This document shows, piece by piece, positions 8,384 to 15,487 of a DNA stretch of 56,560 nucleotides. Within the stretch, counting starts at the first letter, position 1, and each line of letters begins with the position of its first letter. The notes under the pieces were generated by a model. That model made no database searches. It was given only the letters and a program-made list of their open reading frames with translations, and was not told the origin of the DNA. The stretch covers positions 1 through 56,560 of the forward strand of contig PKXJ01000013.1 in NCBI GenBank assembly GCA_003132305.1. The letters run 5' to 3'. The translations under genes were made by a program, and so were the position numbers. Source of the stretch: Acidimicrobiaceae bacterium (GTDB lineage Bacteria > Actinomycetota > Acidimicrobiia > Acidimicrobiales > RAAP-2).

Positions 8384-9964
8384 TTACGACAGTGGGATGG
8401 ACTGGGCGAAGGAGAATCGATTATCGGGGTCGTACGCGTTCTTGACCTTGATGAGCCGCTGGAGATTTGCGCCGTAGTACGCCGTCTTCCAGTCGACGAG
8501 CGTGGGGTCGATGTAGTTCTGGTATGCGCCGGAGAGGGGATCGAACACGTCAGCGCCGAGCCACGTGAGCCACGCCTGACCGGCCGCAATCTCCGCCGCG
8601 GGCGTGTACGTCGACCACGAGTAGGTGGCCTGGATGCCGGCCACTTTGTCTCGGTGCACGAAGGCCGTCTGGTCACTGGCCACCCGGTTGAGAGCGCCGC
8701 CGTAGGCGTCAAAGGCTAAGCCGCCACCGACGCTAGGTGCGCGGGACTTCAGATTCTCGAGCGCCCCCACCACGGCGGCGGCCTGCGCGTGGGTCATCGG
8801 GGCGTTCACGTAACTGGACTTCGCGGAGTAGGCCGAACGGCTCAGTTTCCCGTCGGGGTTCTGCGAGGGAAGATGGCACGAAGCGACGGAGAGTCCCGAA
8901 CACCCCGCTTCAATCTCCATCGCGCGGAGGTAGTCGCTGGATCCGTTGAACCGGTACGTCGGCGCCGTTCCGATGGACGATTGCAGCGACGTTAGGAGCG
9001 TCGCGAGCGCCGCCGACGAGCCGCAGTACACCCCGCTGACTTGCGCCAGGTAACCGTACGTTCCTTGGGAGAGCAGTTGACAGTTCGACCACAGTTCGTC
9101 GGGCGCGGTCCCAATCCACTGTTGCCACGCCTCGAGCATGGTGGTCGCCACGTCCCACGGGAACTGCAGCGTAAAGAGGGTGACTTGCGGCATGGGATGG
9201 ACGTTGAACGTGAATGAGGTCGCCACGCCGAAGTTCCCGCCCCCGCCGCCCTGACACGCCCACAGCAGATCGTTGTTGTCGTGCGAGTTGGCGGTGACGT
9301 GTCGTCCGTCGGCCGTCACGAGACTCACCGAACGCAGGTTGTCCGAGGTGAGGCCGTATTTTCGACCGAAGACCCCGATACCACCGCCCAGCGTCAGTCC
9401 CGCAATTCCCACCGTGGGGCACGAGCCGCCCGGAAGCAGACGGTCGTTCTGGCCAATGACGTTGTACACGTCAATGAGTTGGGCGCCCGCCGCGACGACG
9501 GCGGTGTTCGCACTGGTGTCCACGGAAACGCCGGACAGACGACTGACGTCGATAACGAGTCCGTCACTGTTCGAGTAGCCGCCGTAACTGTGGCCCCCGG
9601 AACGTCCGGCGAGGGCCAGGGCGTGCGACGTCGCGAACTCGACGCATCGAGCAATGTCGTCGGCGCTTTGGCAGTAGGCAATACCTTGGGGGTGAAGGTT
9701 GACGAACTTCGAGTTGTAGAGGAGCCGGTCTTGTGCGTACGCACGATTGGTGGGCAGTACGAGGGATCCCGTCAGCGACGCGCCCAACTTCGTCCAGTCG
9801 GCGCTCGCCGGTGGCCCAAGGGTCGTGGTCGTTGGCGCGGGCGATGGTTTCTTACTACCGCAACTCTCCAACGTCAGTGACGCCGCCAAGGCGCCGGTAG
9901 CGAGAGTTCCGATCTGGAGGCTGCGGCGAAGGAATGCTCGTCGATCGAACGAATTAGGCGTCAC
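8384..9964 (-). CDS. Tat-exported bicovalent FAD oxidoreductase (BBE family), lipoprotein
   Basis: The product is 526 aa. The N-terminus has a twin-arginine motif (DRRAFLRRSL), a hydrophobic stretch and a lipobox-like LESC with Cys35, followed by a Pro/Thr linker, so it is probably folded in the cytoplasm, exported by Tat and lipid-anchored. The FAD_binding_4 fold follows. GRSGGHSYGG carries His125 and SCPTVGIAGL carries Cys182; these match the histidyl and cysteinyl attachment points of berberine-bridge / gluco-oligosaccharide oxidase enzymes with doubly linked FAD. The C-terminus YDPDNRFSFAQSIPL is the BBE domain. The substrate is unknown; family members oxidise sugars, alkaloids or phenolics with O2. 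The ATG start is well placed before the Tat signal. Confidence 0.9.
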   Translation of the reverse strand: MTPNSFDRRAFLRRSLQIGTLATGALAASLTLESCGSKKPSPAPTTTTLGPPASADWTKLGASLTGSLVLPTNRAYAQDRLLYNSKFVNLHPQGIAYCQSADDIARCVEFATSHALALAGRSGGHSYGGYSNSDGLVIDVSRLSGVSVDTSANTAVVAAGAQLIDVYNVIGQNDRLLPGGSCPTVGIAGLTLGGGIGVFGRKYGLTSDNLRSVSLVTADGRHVTANSHDNNDLLWACQGGGGGNFGVATSFTFNVHPMPQVTLFTLQFPWDVATTMLEAWQQWIGTAPDELWSNCQLLSQGTYGYLAQVSGVYCGSSAALATLLTSLQSSIGTAPTYRFNGSSDYLRAMEIEAGCSGLSVASCHLPSQNPDGKLSRSAYSAKSSYVNAPMTHAQAAAVVGALENLKSRAPSVGGGLAFDAYGGALNRVASDQTAFVHRDKVAGIQATYSWSTYTPAAEIAAGQAWLTWLGADVFDPLSGAYQNYIDPTLVDWKTAYYGANLQRLIKVKNAYDPDNRFSFAQSIPLS

Positions 9965-10197
9965 GTGGCGACGTTATTACGATCAGCGCGTGGTTCCAAG
10001 GCTTTGACCTCGAGACGGCCCGAATCGAAGGACTTGACACGATCTCAATCATTCGAATACGCCGAATCAAACGACGGACGAGCCGCGCGTGGGCACAATC
10101 CTTCCAGCGACGTGGATGACGAAAGCGCGGATGTCGATTTCGTGACATTTGTAGATCTAGTTACTCGTCGTTCGCGCGGGACTGTAAATCGCGCGTT

Positions 10198-10230
10198 CTC
10201 AGCACTAATTCTTGTTTAAGAATTGCTGAG
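10198..10230. promoter_or_regulatory. Long imperfect hairpin in the flavoprotein-SGNH spacer
   Basis: CTCAGC and AATTCTT on the left pair with AAGAATT and GCTGAG on the right around a GTTT loop. A 3-base bulge lies on the left arm, giving 13 paired bases in total. It sits about 190 bases before the SGNH hydrolase start. It could be a terminator, an attenuator or a protein-binding site; the sequence does not decide. Confidence 0.45.
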
Positions 10231-10319
10231 GGTGTACCTGTGTCGAAGCATTGCGGCGGTAGTCTGCACTGTCGAGTTGTTCACGTGGCACCTAGCACGA
10301 CCGAATTGTACACATTGAA

Positions 10320-10340
10320 TTCGTGGATTCGAATCACGAA
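10320..10340. promoter_or_regulatory. Quasi-palindromic operator candidate upstream of SGNH hydrolase
   Basis: The element is TTCGTG-GATTCGAATC-ACGAA: a perfect 10-base palindrome (GATTCGAATC) flanked by inverted TTCGT/ACGAA arms, with one base of asymmetry. A possible promoter overlaps it: TTGAAT at 10315-10320 and AACAAT at 10339-10344 with an 18-base gap, which would place the palindrome in the spacer. A transcription-factor site is a reasonable inference; the regulator is unknown. Confidence 0.4.
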
Positions 10341-10421
10341 CAATTTGGGAACGGTCATGGGGCGCCACGTGCCAATGAGACAATCATTCAATGAGGTGTG
10401 TTGGAAGGGGATTGGCGAAGG

Positions 10422-11336
10422 GTGAAGAAGTCAAAGAAAAAGCGGGGCGGCCTGTTCAAGGTCTCGGCGCCCATGCTCGTCGCGCTCCTGGTCGCCGTTT
10501 TCCCCGTCTTTGGCCTGATCAACGCGGGTGTGGCGGGAGCTGACTCGCCGACGACTGGTTTCTACTTGGACCTTGGGGCCTCTGCTTCGGTGGGAATCCA
10601 GCCCACGATTTCCGACCCACGAGGTCAGCTCACGGCCAATGGCTACTCGAACGATCTCGTTGCCTACGAAAGCGCCCGAGGCGTCACGTTGCATCTGACC
10701 GAGTTGGGCTGTCCGGGCGAGAGCACGGTGACGATGATGAACGGCGGCGACCGCTGCTACCCCTATCACGACACCCAGTTCGAGGAAGCGTTGACGTTTC
10801 TTCGTTCCCACCAAACGACCGCGGGCATCGTGACGATCGATCTCGGCTTTAACAATGTGCGTCGCTGTCTCGCCAATCAAACGGCCAATCAGACCTGCGT
10901 GAAGTATCAGATCCGAGAGCTGCGACAGCAGTTGCCCACGATCTTGGAAGGTTTGAAGAACGTGGCCGGTCCCAACGTGACGTTTGTCGGCCTCGGTCAC
11001 TACGACCCCTTCTTGGCCGACGCCTTACTCGGTCCGGCTGGTGCGCAGTTCGCTGCCGCGAGCGCGACCACGATCAATCGATTGAATGCGGCGTTGCAGA
11101 GCATCTACACCGACGCCGGTGTGCCCATGGCGACCGTGGGCGCGGCCTTCGAGAGTCGAGACGTGGCCCAAGTGCTGTTGACCGGCAAAGGCATGGTGCC
11201 GGAGAACGTCGCGCAGACCTGTGTACTGACCTGGATGTGTCAGGCGGCACCGTACGGTCCGAATCTTCATCCCAACGACCACGGCTACGCCACCATCGCC
11301 GCGGCGATCGAGAGTGTGCTCAAGGCTCCCTGGTGA
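10422..11336 (+). CDS. Secreted SGNH/GDSL-like hydrolase with altered active-site blocks
   Basis: The product is 304 aa from the GTG chosen here, which directly precedes a basic KKSKKKR stretch and a signal peptide ending near VAGADS; a purine-rich run upstream supports it (an in-frame GTG lies 24 bases further 5'). The SGNH order is recognisable. Block I is YLDLGASAS, where GDS would be usual: the nucleophile Ser is kept but Asp is replaced by Ala. Block III is DLGFNNVRRC, with the Asn kept. Block V is NLHPNDHGYATIA, with the catalytic His kept but the usual Asp three residues earlier replaced by Pro. Several cysteines suggest disulfides. A secreted lipase or esterase acting through a Ser-His dyad is plausible; substrate unknown. 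Confidence 0.75.
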   Translation: MKKSKKKRGGLFKVSAPMLVALLVAVFPVFGLINAGVAGADSPTTGFYLDLGASASVGIQPTISDPRGQLTANGYSNDLVAYESARGVTLHLTELGCPGESTVTMMNGGDRCYPYHDTQFEEALTFLRSHQTTAGIVTIDLGFNNVRRCLANQTANQTCVKYQIRELRQQLPTILEGLKNVAGPNVTFVGLGHYDPFLADALLGPAGAQFAAASATTINRLNAALQSIYTDAGVPMATVGAAFESRDVAQVLLTGKGMVPENVAQTCVLTWMCQAAPYGPNLHPNDHGYATIAAAIESVLKAPW

Positions 11337-11404
11337 CGTAAGGCGCGCGGCGACGTCGCGAGGTGAATGACGTCCAATAGCGCCGACCCGCACGTCGTCG
11401 CGAC

Positions 11405-11959
11405 TTACTCGATGGGCCCTCTCAAAGGATCCGTGGTGCGATTCACGCCGTCACGAGTGGCCCCGGACTTCGCGCCGAGGACGTCGACGTCACCGAGTGG
11501 ATCGTAGGGATCGGGTGTCGTGAGGTCGTCGTCGGCTCGTTCGCCGGCTGCGGGCACGGCGCTCTTGGACTGCAGCTGCCCCTCGGCCTTAAATCGTTCG
11601 ACCGAATCACCGACCCCCTGGGCGATGGAGCTGTCGTGCTGGAGAAGAGGCTTGCCAAAGGGTTCGTCGACGAGATGGCGTATCCGGTGACGATAGAGGA
11701 GATACGCGTGCAGGCAGGCCAACAGACCAATGGCGAGCGCTAGCTCGAGGACGCCCACGGCGATGCTCGAGCTAGAAGCGGTAGTGCCCTTCGTCTTAAA
11801 GGCGCCTCCGAGCGCGATGCCCACCATGAGCCCGCCTAGTACGAACACGCCGAAGAAAATCTTGGCGAGATGGGTCGCGAACTTCGATCTTTGAACGCGC
11901 CGTTGTCCCTCGAGATCTTGAAGGCTGCGTTGAGCGGTCACTTCGTCGTCGAGTCCCAT
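11405..11959 (-). CDS. Two-TM membrane protein, unknown function
   Basis: The product is 184 aa. A soluble N-terminal segment of about 30 residues rich in Gln/Arg precedes TM1 (about 31-52), a short Ser/Thr loop and TM2 (about 66-89). The C-terminal half is polar, with Asp/Pro-rich residues such as TPDPYDPLGDVD. I do not recognise a family. The ATG start is the only one before TM1, and no strong ribosome site is visible. It converges with the SGNH gene 68 bases away. Confidence 0.6.
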   Translation of the reverse strand: MGLDDEVTAQRSLQDLEGQRRVQRSKFATHLAKIFFGVFVLGGLMVGIALGGAFKTKGTTASSSSIAVGVLELALAIGLLACLHAYLLYRHRIRHLVDEPFGKPLLQHDSSIAQGVGDSVERFKAEGQLQSKSAVPAAGERADDDLTTPDPYDPLGDVDVLGAKSGATRDGVNRTTDPLRGPIE

Positions 11960-12099
11960 GGTGGAGGGTAACCCATGTCAATCCGTCAATCTGATGAGTT
12001 CCAGGGAACGCTGAGAACCGTCACGCTTTGTTGCTGGCCAATACATGACTGAACTCATAAGAATTGTTATGTATTGCAAATCTTGAGCGAAAGGGAGTG

Positions 12100-12338
12100 G
12101 TGACCACCGAAACCGAGACCGAATCCGGCGTTGAAGCCGTCAAACGGGCCAGCAACTACTTGCGGGGTGATCTCAACAGCGAACTCTCGAGCGACAGGCC
12201 CAACGTCTCGAACGACAGTGAACAACTACTTAAGTTTCACGGCATCTACGCCTAGGACCAGCGCGACGTCCGCCGGGCTCGGGCCCAGCTGGAGAAACGC
12301 TTGACGACAACTTCATGATTCGCGTCGTCTTAGCGCGA
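12100..12338 (+). pseudogene. Assimilatory sulfite reductase (CysI-like) N-terminal remnant
   Basis: From a GTG with AAGGGAG upstream, the frame encodes an N-terminus resembling the hemoprotein subunit of assimilatory sulfite reductase: VEAVKRASNYLRGDL, then SEQLLKFHGIYA. In functional homologues this is followed by QQDDRD-type residues. Here an in-frame TAG (12253-12255) occurs where CAG would restore A-Q-D-Q-R-D, and the homology continues in the same frame (DQRDVRRARAQLEK). A one-base deletion near 12303 then moves it to another frame, which reads DNFMIRVVLA, as expected for the start of the first ferredoxin-like domain. All siroheme and Fe-S cysteine regions are missing, because the homology stops where the minus-strand flavin reductase gene ends. 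The frame accidents are seen directly; the family call comes from recalled homologues. Confidence 0.72.
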
Positions 12339-12917
12339 TGCCTCGGTCGAGTCGCGCAGGGGCTTTAACAGAGGCGCAAAGACCGCCAACTCGTTGAGCT
12401 GCGTGTTCGAGGAGTTAACCAAGATGTCGTTACCCGCAAAGACGCCGTCTTTCACTGGCGTGGTCGCCAGCGGAATCGAAACGTCACCGCAAAGCGTCAC
12501 CTTCAGTGCCGCGAGGATGAGTTTCAACATTTGAGCAGCGCGAAGTCCCATGGAGGCGCCGCCGTAACAGACGATGCCGTAAGGCTTGTAGCGCCACTCA
12601 AAGTGCAGGTAGTCGATGCAGTTTTTCGTGGCGGCGTTCATACTGTGGTTGTACTCGGGGATGACAAAGACGAAGGCGTCGGCGCGAGAAATGGTCTCCG
12701 ACCAGCGCTTCGTGTGTTCGTGCAGGTACTGCAGGCGTATGGGATGTTGGGGTTCGTCGTAGAGCGGGAGGTTCACCACCAGTAGGTCGACCAGTTCGAC
12801 GTCGAAGCCGCCGTGGGTCGTGGCTACGTCAATGAACCATTGGCCAATTGCGCCGCCGACTCGTCCCGGACGAGTGCTGCAAATGATGACTTGGAGCACG
12901 GGCTTGGACGTGGACAT
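12330..12917 (-). CDS. NADPH-dependent FMN reductase family protein
   Basis: The product is 195 aa with a flavodoxin-like fold. CSTRPGRVGGAIGQWF near residue 12 is the phosphate-binding loop, and PEYNHSMNAATKNCIDYL near 90 is the signature of the NADPH-dependent FMN reductase / azoreductase / quinone reductase group. A Gly-rich YGGASMG segment follows, as expected for isoalloxazine contacts. It should reduce FMN, quinones or azo compounds with NAD(P)H in the cytoplasm. I chose the ATG at 12917, with MSTSKP directly before the first strand; an upstream in-frame start would add 13 residues of no value. The divergent neighbour is a decayed TetR regulator that may once have controlled it. Confidence 0.85.
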   Translation of the reverse strand: MSTSKPVLQVIICSTRPGRVGGAIGQWFIDVATTHGGFDVELVDLLVVNLPLYDEPQHPIRLQYLHEHTKRWSETISRADAFVFVIPEYNHSMNAATKNCIDYLHFEWRYKPYGIVCYGGASMGLRAAQMLKLILAALKVTLCGDVSIPLATTPVKDGVFAGNDILVNSSNTQLNELAVFAPLLKPLRDSTEASR

Positions 12918-13043
12918 TGTAGAAAAGCCTAACGACGACGACTCGGTCCATTTCACTGCGGATATTTGGGCGGCAACTGGGAAAGTGCGGGCGAATGCGT
13001 CCGGTGCACTCCTCCCAAGACGCTGACGGCGCCGAATTCATGA

Positions 13044-13529
13044 TACGGCTCGCTGTACCACCGCTTCGGGTCCCGCGAGGGCGTCATCGACGCCGCCTAC
13101 GACATGATATTTTCGCGACTCGTCGAGGAGGACTTGCGCGTGTTGCGACAGGTCAACGAGACGGTTCAATCGTTGGATGAGTACATCGCGCTAATGCGAC
13201 CCAGCGTGGCGACGTTGTCGTCGGGCGCCCCACGTAAGGCTCGTCGCGCGTTGCGCTGAAGAATCGTGGCGGCGCCCTCGACTCGGCCAGAACTTGAAGC
13301 ACTGATCGGAGCGACGCAGGCGCGTCTGACCGAGGACCTTCGTCGCTTGACCAAGTTTGTCCAAGAACGACAGTGGTTGCGCGATGATATTTCGGCGAGG
13401 TTCCGCGCGGTCTTGTTTCAAATACTGATCTTCGGGCGCACTCTCGACGACATCTCGAACGACTCCATCGAAGAGGACGTCTGGGGTTCCTCGCGGAGCC
13501 TGCTTTTCGTGGAGTTGTTGAAGCGCTAG
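13044..13529 (+). pseudogene. TetR/AcrR-type regulator remnant, HTH lost and in-frame stop
   Basis: The frame begins right after a TGA (13041-13043) with YGSLYHRFGSREGVIDAAY, which is the end of the TetR HTH recognition region plus helix 4. The rest of the HTH is absent upstream. It continues as an all-helical ligand domain, is interrupted by TGA at 13257-13259, and then carries on in the same frame (RIVAAPSTRPELEALIGATQ and onward) to a final stop at 13527-13529. An 87-residue ORF starting at the GTG at 13266 is just its C-terminal piece. Two stops and loss of the DNA-binding helix make it inactive as a regulator. Confidence 0.75.
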
Positions 13530-13566
13530 CGACTCCTTGACTCTCGCGGTGTGCTGAACTGCGAGT

Positions 13567-13923
13567 ATGCAGTGGTCTCGCGCAGGCGCGGTGGTACTTC
13601 TCCTCGCGGCGCTGGGCGTTGGCGTGACCAAGGCGTCGTCACGATCGAGTACATTTCCCCTCTCGACGCCGTGTAACGCGCCGGCGCTCGCGGCGCCCTA
13701 CACCGGTCCGCTCACGGTGAGAAGCGTGGACAGTTTCGGCTGCGTCGGTCACTGGGCCTACATCTGGGCGACGGTCGGTACGGGCGTTCATGAGATTGGC
13801 GTCACCGAAGTCCTGCACTACGACGCGGCCCGCGGTCTCTGGCGAAACGCCTCCCGCGTGAAGTACTGCGACCATCACCTCTTACCGGCCTACGTGCAGT
13901 TGTGGGGCTGCAACTCGAATTAG
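13567..13923 (+). CDS. Small secreted protein with cysteines, unknown function
   Basis: The product is 118 aa. A short basic N-terminus and hydrophobic core (residues 7-22, AVVLLLAALGVGVTKAS) form a signal peptide. The mature part of about 95 residues contains four cysteines (near 36, 59, 103 and 114) and many aromatic residues (e.g. GHWAYIWATVG), consistent with a disulfide-stabilised extracellular domain. No family was recognised. The ATG start is immediately before the signal peptide; the ribosome site is weak. Confidence 0.65.
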   Translation: MQWSRAGAVVLLLAALGVGVTKASSRSSTFPLSTPCNAPALAAPYTGPLTVRSVDSFGCVGHWAYIWATVGTGVHEIGVTEVLHYDAARGLWRNASRVKYCDHHLLPAYVQLWGCNSN

Positions 13924-14156
13924 ACGGGACGCCGCTCGCCTCGAAGTGATCGCACGAGGGCCAACTGTTGATGTCGTAACCCTTTCGTTATTGAACGCGT
14001 CGGTACGTGAAGGCTTCACCGAGTGACGTCGAGCGACGGATGAACGAGGAGTTGCCGCTATCGCGCTCGGCCGGGGACCCGGGAGAGTGAGAACCGCGAC
14101 GTCGCGATGCCCGCAACGAGTACTCGAGGCGTCGCGCCATCACCTACGCTCATCTC

Positions 14157-15455
14157 GTGCGTGCTCCAGGATTTGTCTCTTTAGCGCGGGCCTCCGCGCA
14201 AGATCTCTTTGATCAGAAAACGGCCTTTGGCCGTCTCGCGCTCGTGCACGTCATCATGATGGCCGGCGACACCTTGGTCACGGTCTCGCTGGCGGGGTCG
14301 CTCTTCTTCTCGGTCTCCCCAACGGAGGCGAAGGGCAAAGTGCTCTTGTACTTGCTCTTGACGATTGCACCCTTCGCCGTCGTCTCACCGGTCCTGGGAC
14401 CCCTGATCGACCGCTCAGCCAACGGACGTCGCATTCTCGTCGCGCTGTCGGCCGGCGTTCGTGCGGTGCTCTGTTGGCTGATGGCCGAGCATCTCAATTC
14501 GCTCTGGCTCTTTCCTTTAGCTTTTCTCCTCCTCGTCTCGTCCAAGCTCTACGTCGTGACGCGCGGCGCGCTGGTTCCCGAAATGGCCCGTACCGATCAG
14601 TTTCGTGAACACGCGGACCAAGTTGGTGACGCCGGTTGGCCGTACGAAGAAGTCGGTGAGGAGAAGGGTTTTGCGGGCTTCAATGCCCAACTCACGCTGC
14701 TCGGCACGTTGATCGGACTCATCGCGGGATCGGTGGGCGCCGGGATCTTGAAAGCTCTCGGTGGACCGAGCGTCCTCGTCGTGGCGTCCTTCGTCTACGT
14801 CGGCGCCACCGTCGCGAGCGCGCGCCTCCAACGCCCCACCCAGCTCGTGCGCGACGAAGTCGCGGGGCTCACCCAGTTCGAGCGAGACTTAAACGCGCTC
14901 AATCCCCTCGGTGACGTCGAAGTCGCCTGGGGTCTCGGCGCGGCCGCGCTCATGCGCTTTAGCGTGGGATTCGCCACTTTCTTGCTGGCGTTTGGCCTGC
15001 GACGAGAATCGGCGGGACTGGGCTGGTACGCCTTCGCTCTTGGATTAAGTGCGTTGGGCGCACTCGGCGGACTCGCGTTCGTGACGCGCATGCGCAACGT
15101 CCTCAAAGAGTCCTCGCTGTTGACCATCGCACTCTTGGCGACGGGAGTGGGCGCCGCTTTCGCGTCGACGCACCCCGTCCTTTGGGTCCAGGTTCTCCTC
15201 GCGGGCTGGCTCGGCTCGAGCGCTGCCGTGGCTCAACCGAGTTTTGACGCAATCACGCAGAAGAACGTCGCCCCGGGCGCGCAAGGTCGCACGTTCGCAC
15301 GTTTTGCCGTCCGTCAGCAACTTCTGTGGGTGTTGGGTGCGTTGATTCCCGTGGCGATCACCCTGAGTTTCTCCGCCGGCGATCAACTCCTCGCGGTGCT
15401 GATGATTCTCGCGAGCGTCGTCTATCCGTTTGGGCGTCGCGCCGCGAGGCACTGA
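14157..15455 (+). CDS. MFS transporter
   Basis: The product is 432 aa with about 11-12 hydrophobic helices. The loop after the second helix pair reads GPLIDRSANGRR, a divergent form of the MFS G-x-x-x-D-R-x-x-R-R motif. A soluble loop of about 35 residues between the halves contains LQRPTQLVRDEVAGL. It resembles drug/metabolite exporters of the MFS_1 group, but the substrate cannot be read from sequence. The GTG start precedes an amphipathic leader. It is followed by the NDH-2 gene in the same direction 32 bases later, so they may be cotranscribed. Confidence 0.82.
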   Translation: MRAPGFVSLARASAQDLFDQKTAFGRLALVHVIMMAGDTLVTVSLAGSLFFSVSPTEAKGKVLLYLLLTIAPFAVVSPVLGPLIDRSANGRRILVALSAGVRAVLCWLMAEHLNSLWLFPLAFLLLVSSKLYVVTRGALVPEMARTDQFREHADQVGDAGWPYEEVGEEKGFAGFNAQLTLLGTLIGLIAGSVGAGILKALGGPSVLVVASFVYVGATVASARLQRPTQLVRDEVAGLTQFERDLNALNPLGDVEVAWGLGAAALMRFSVGFATFLLAFGLRRESAGLGWYAFALGLSALGALGGLAFVTRMRNVLKESSLLTIALLATGVGAAFASTHPVLWVQVLLAGWLGSSAAVAQPSFDAITQKNVAPGAQGRTFARFAVRQQLLWVLGALIPVAITLSFSAGDQLLAVLMILASVVYPFGRRAARH

Positions 15456-15487
15456 GACGAATTCCGGTTCTTATGCTGGGGAGGGAT

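Larger units (their letters stand above)
9965..10421. other. AT-rich intergenic region with structured elements
   Basis: About 450 bases between the divergent flavoprotein and SGNH hydrolase genes, more AT-rich than the surroundings. No coding region is supported. It contains a long hairpin (10198-10230) and a quasi-palindrome (10320-10340), both listed separately, and a TTGACA hexamer at 10034-10039 without a convincing -10 partner. Confidence 0.5.

Noticed and set aside
8321-8384. Short ACGTGC/GCACGT hairpin between convergent genes as terminator
   Set aside because: Only a 6-bp stem with no T-tract; too weak to list.
12040-12077. ATACAT...ATGTAT inverted repeat before the CysI remnant as an operator
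   Set aside because: Arms are 6 bp with a long spacer in AT-rich DNA; the downstream gene is dead, so I could not support a function.
13266-13529. Separate 87-aa gene starting at GTG
   Set aside because: It is in frame with the preceding TetR remnant across a single TGA and completes its helical domain, so it is treated as part of the pseudogene.
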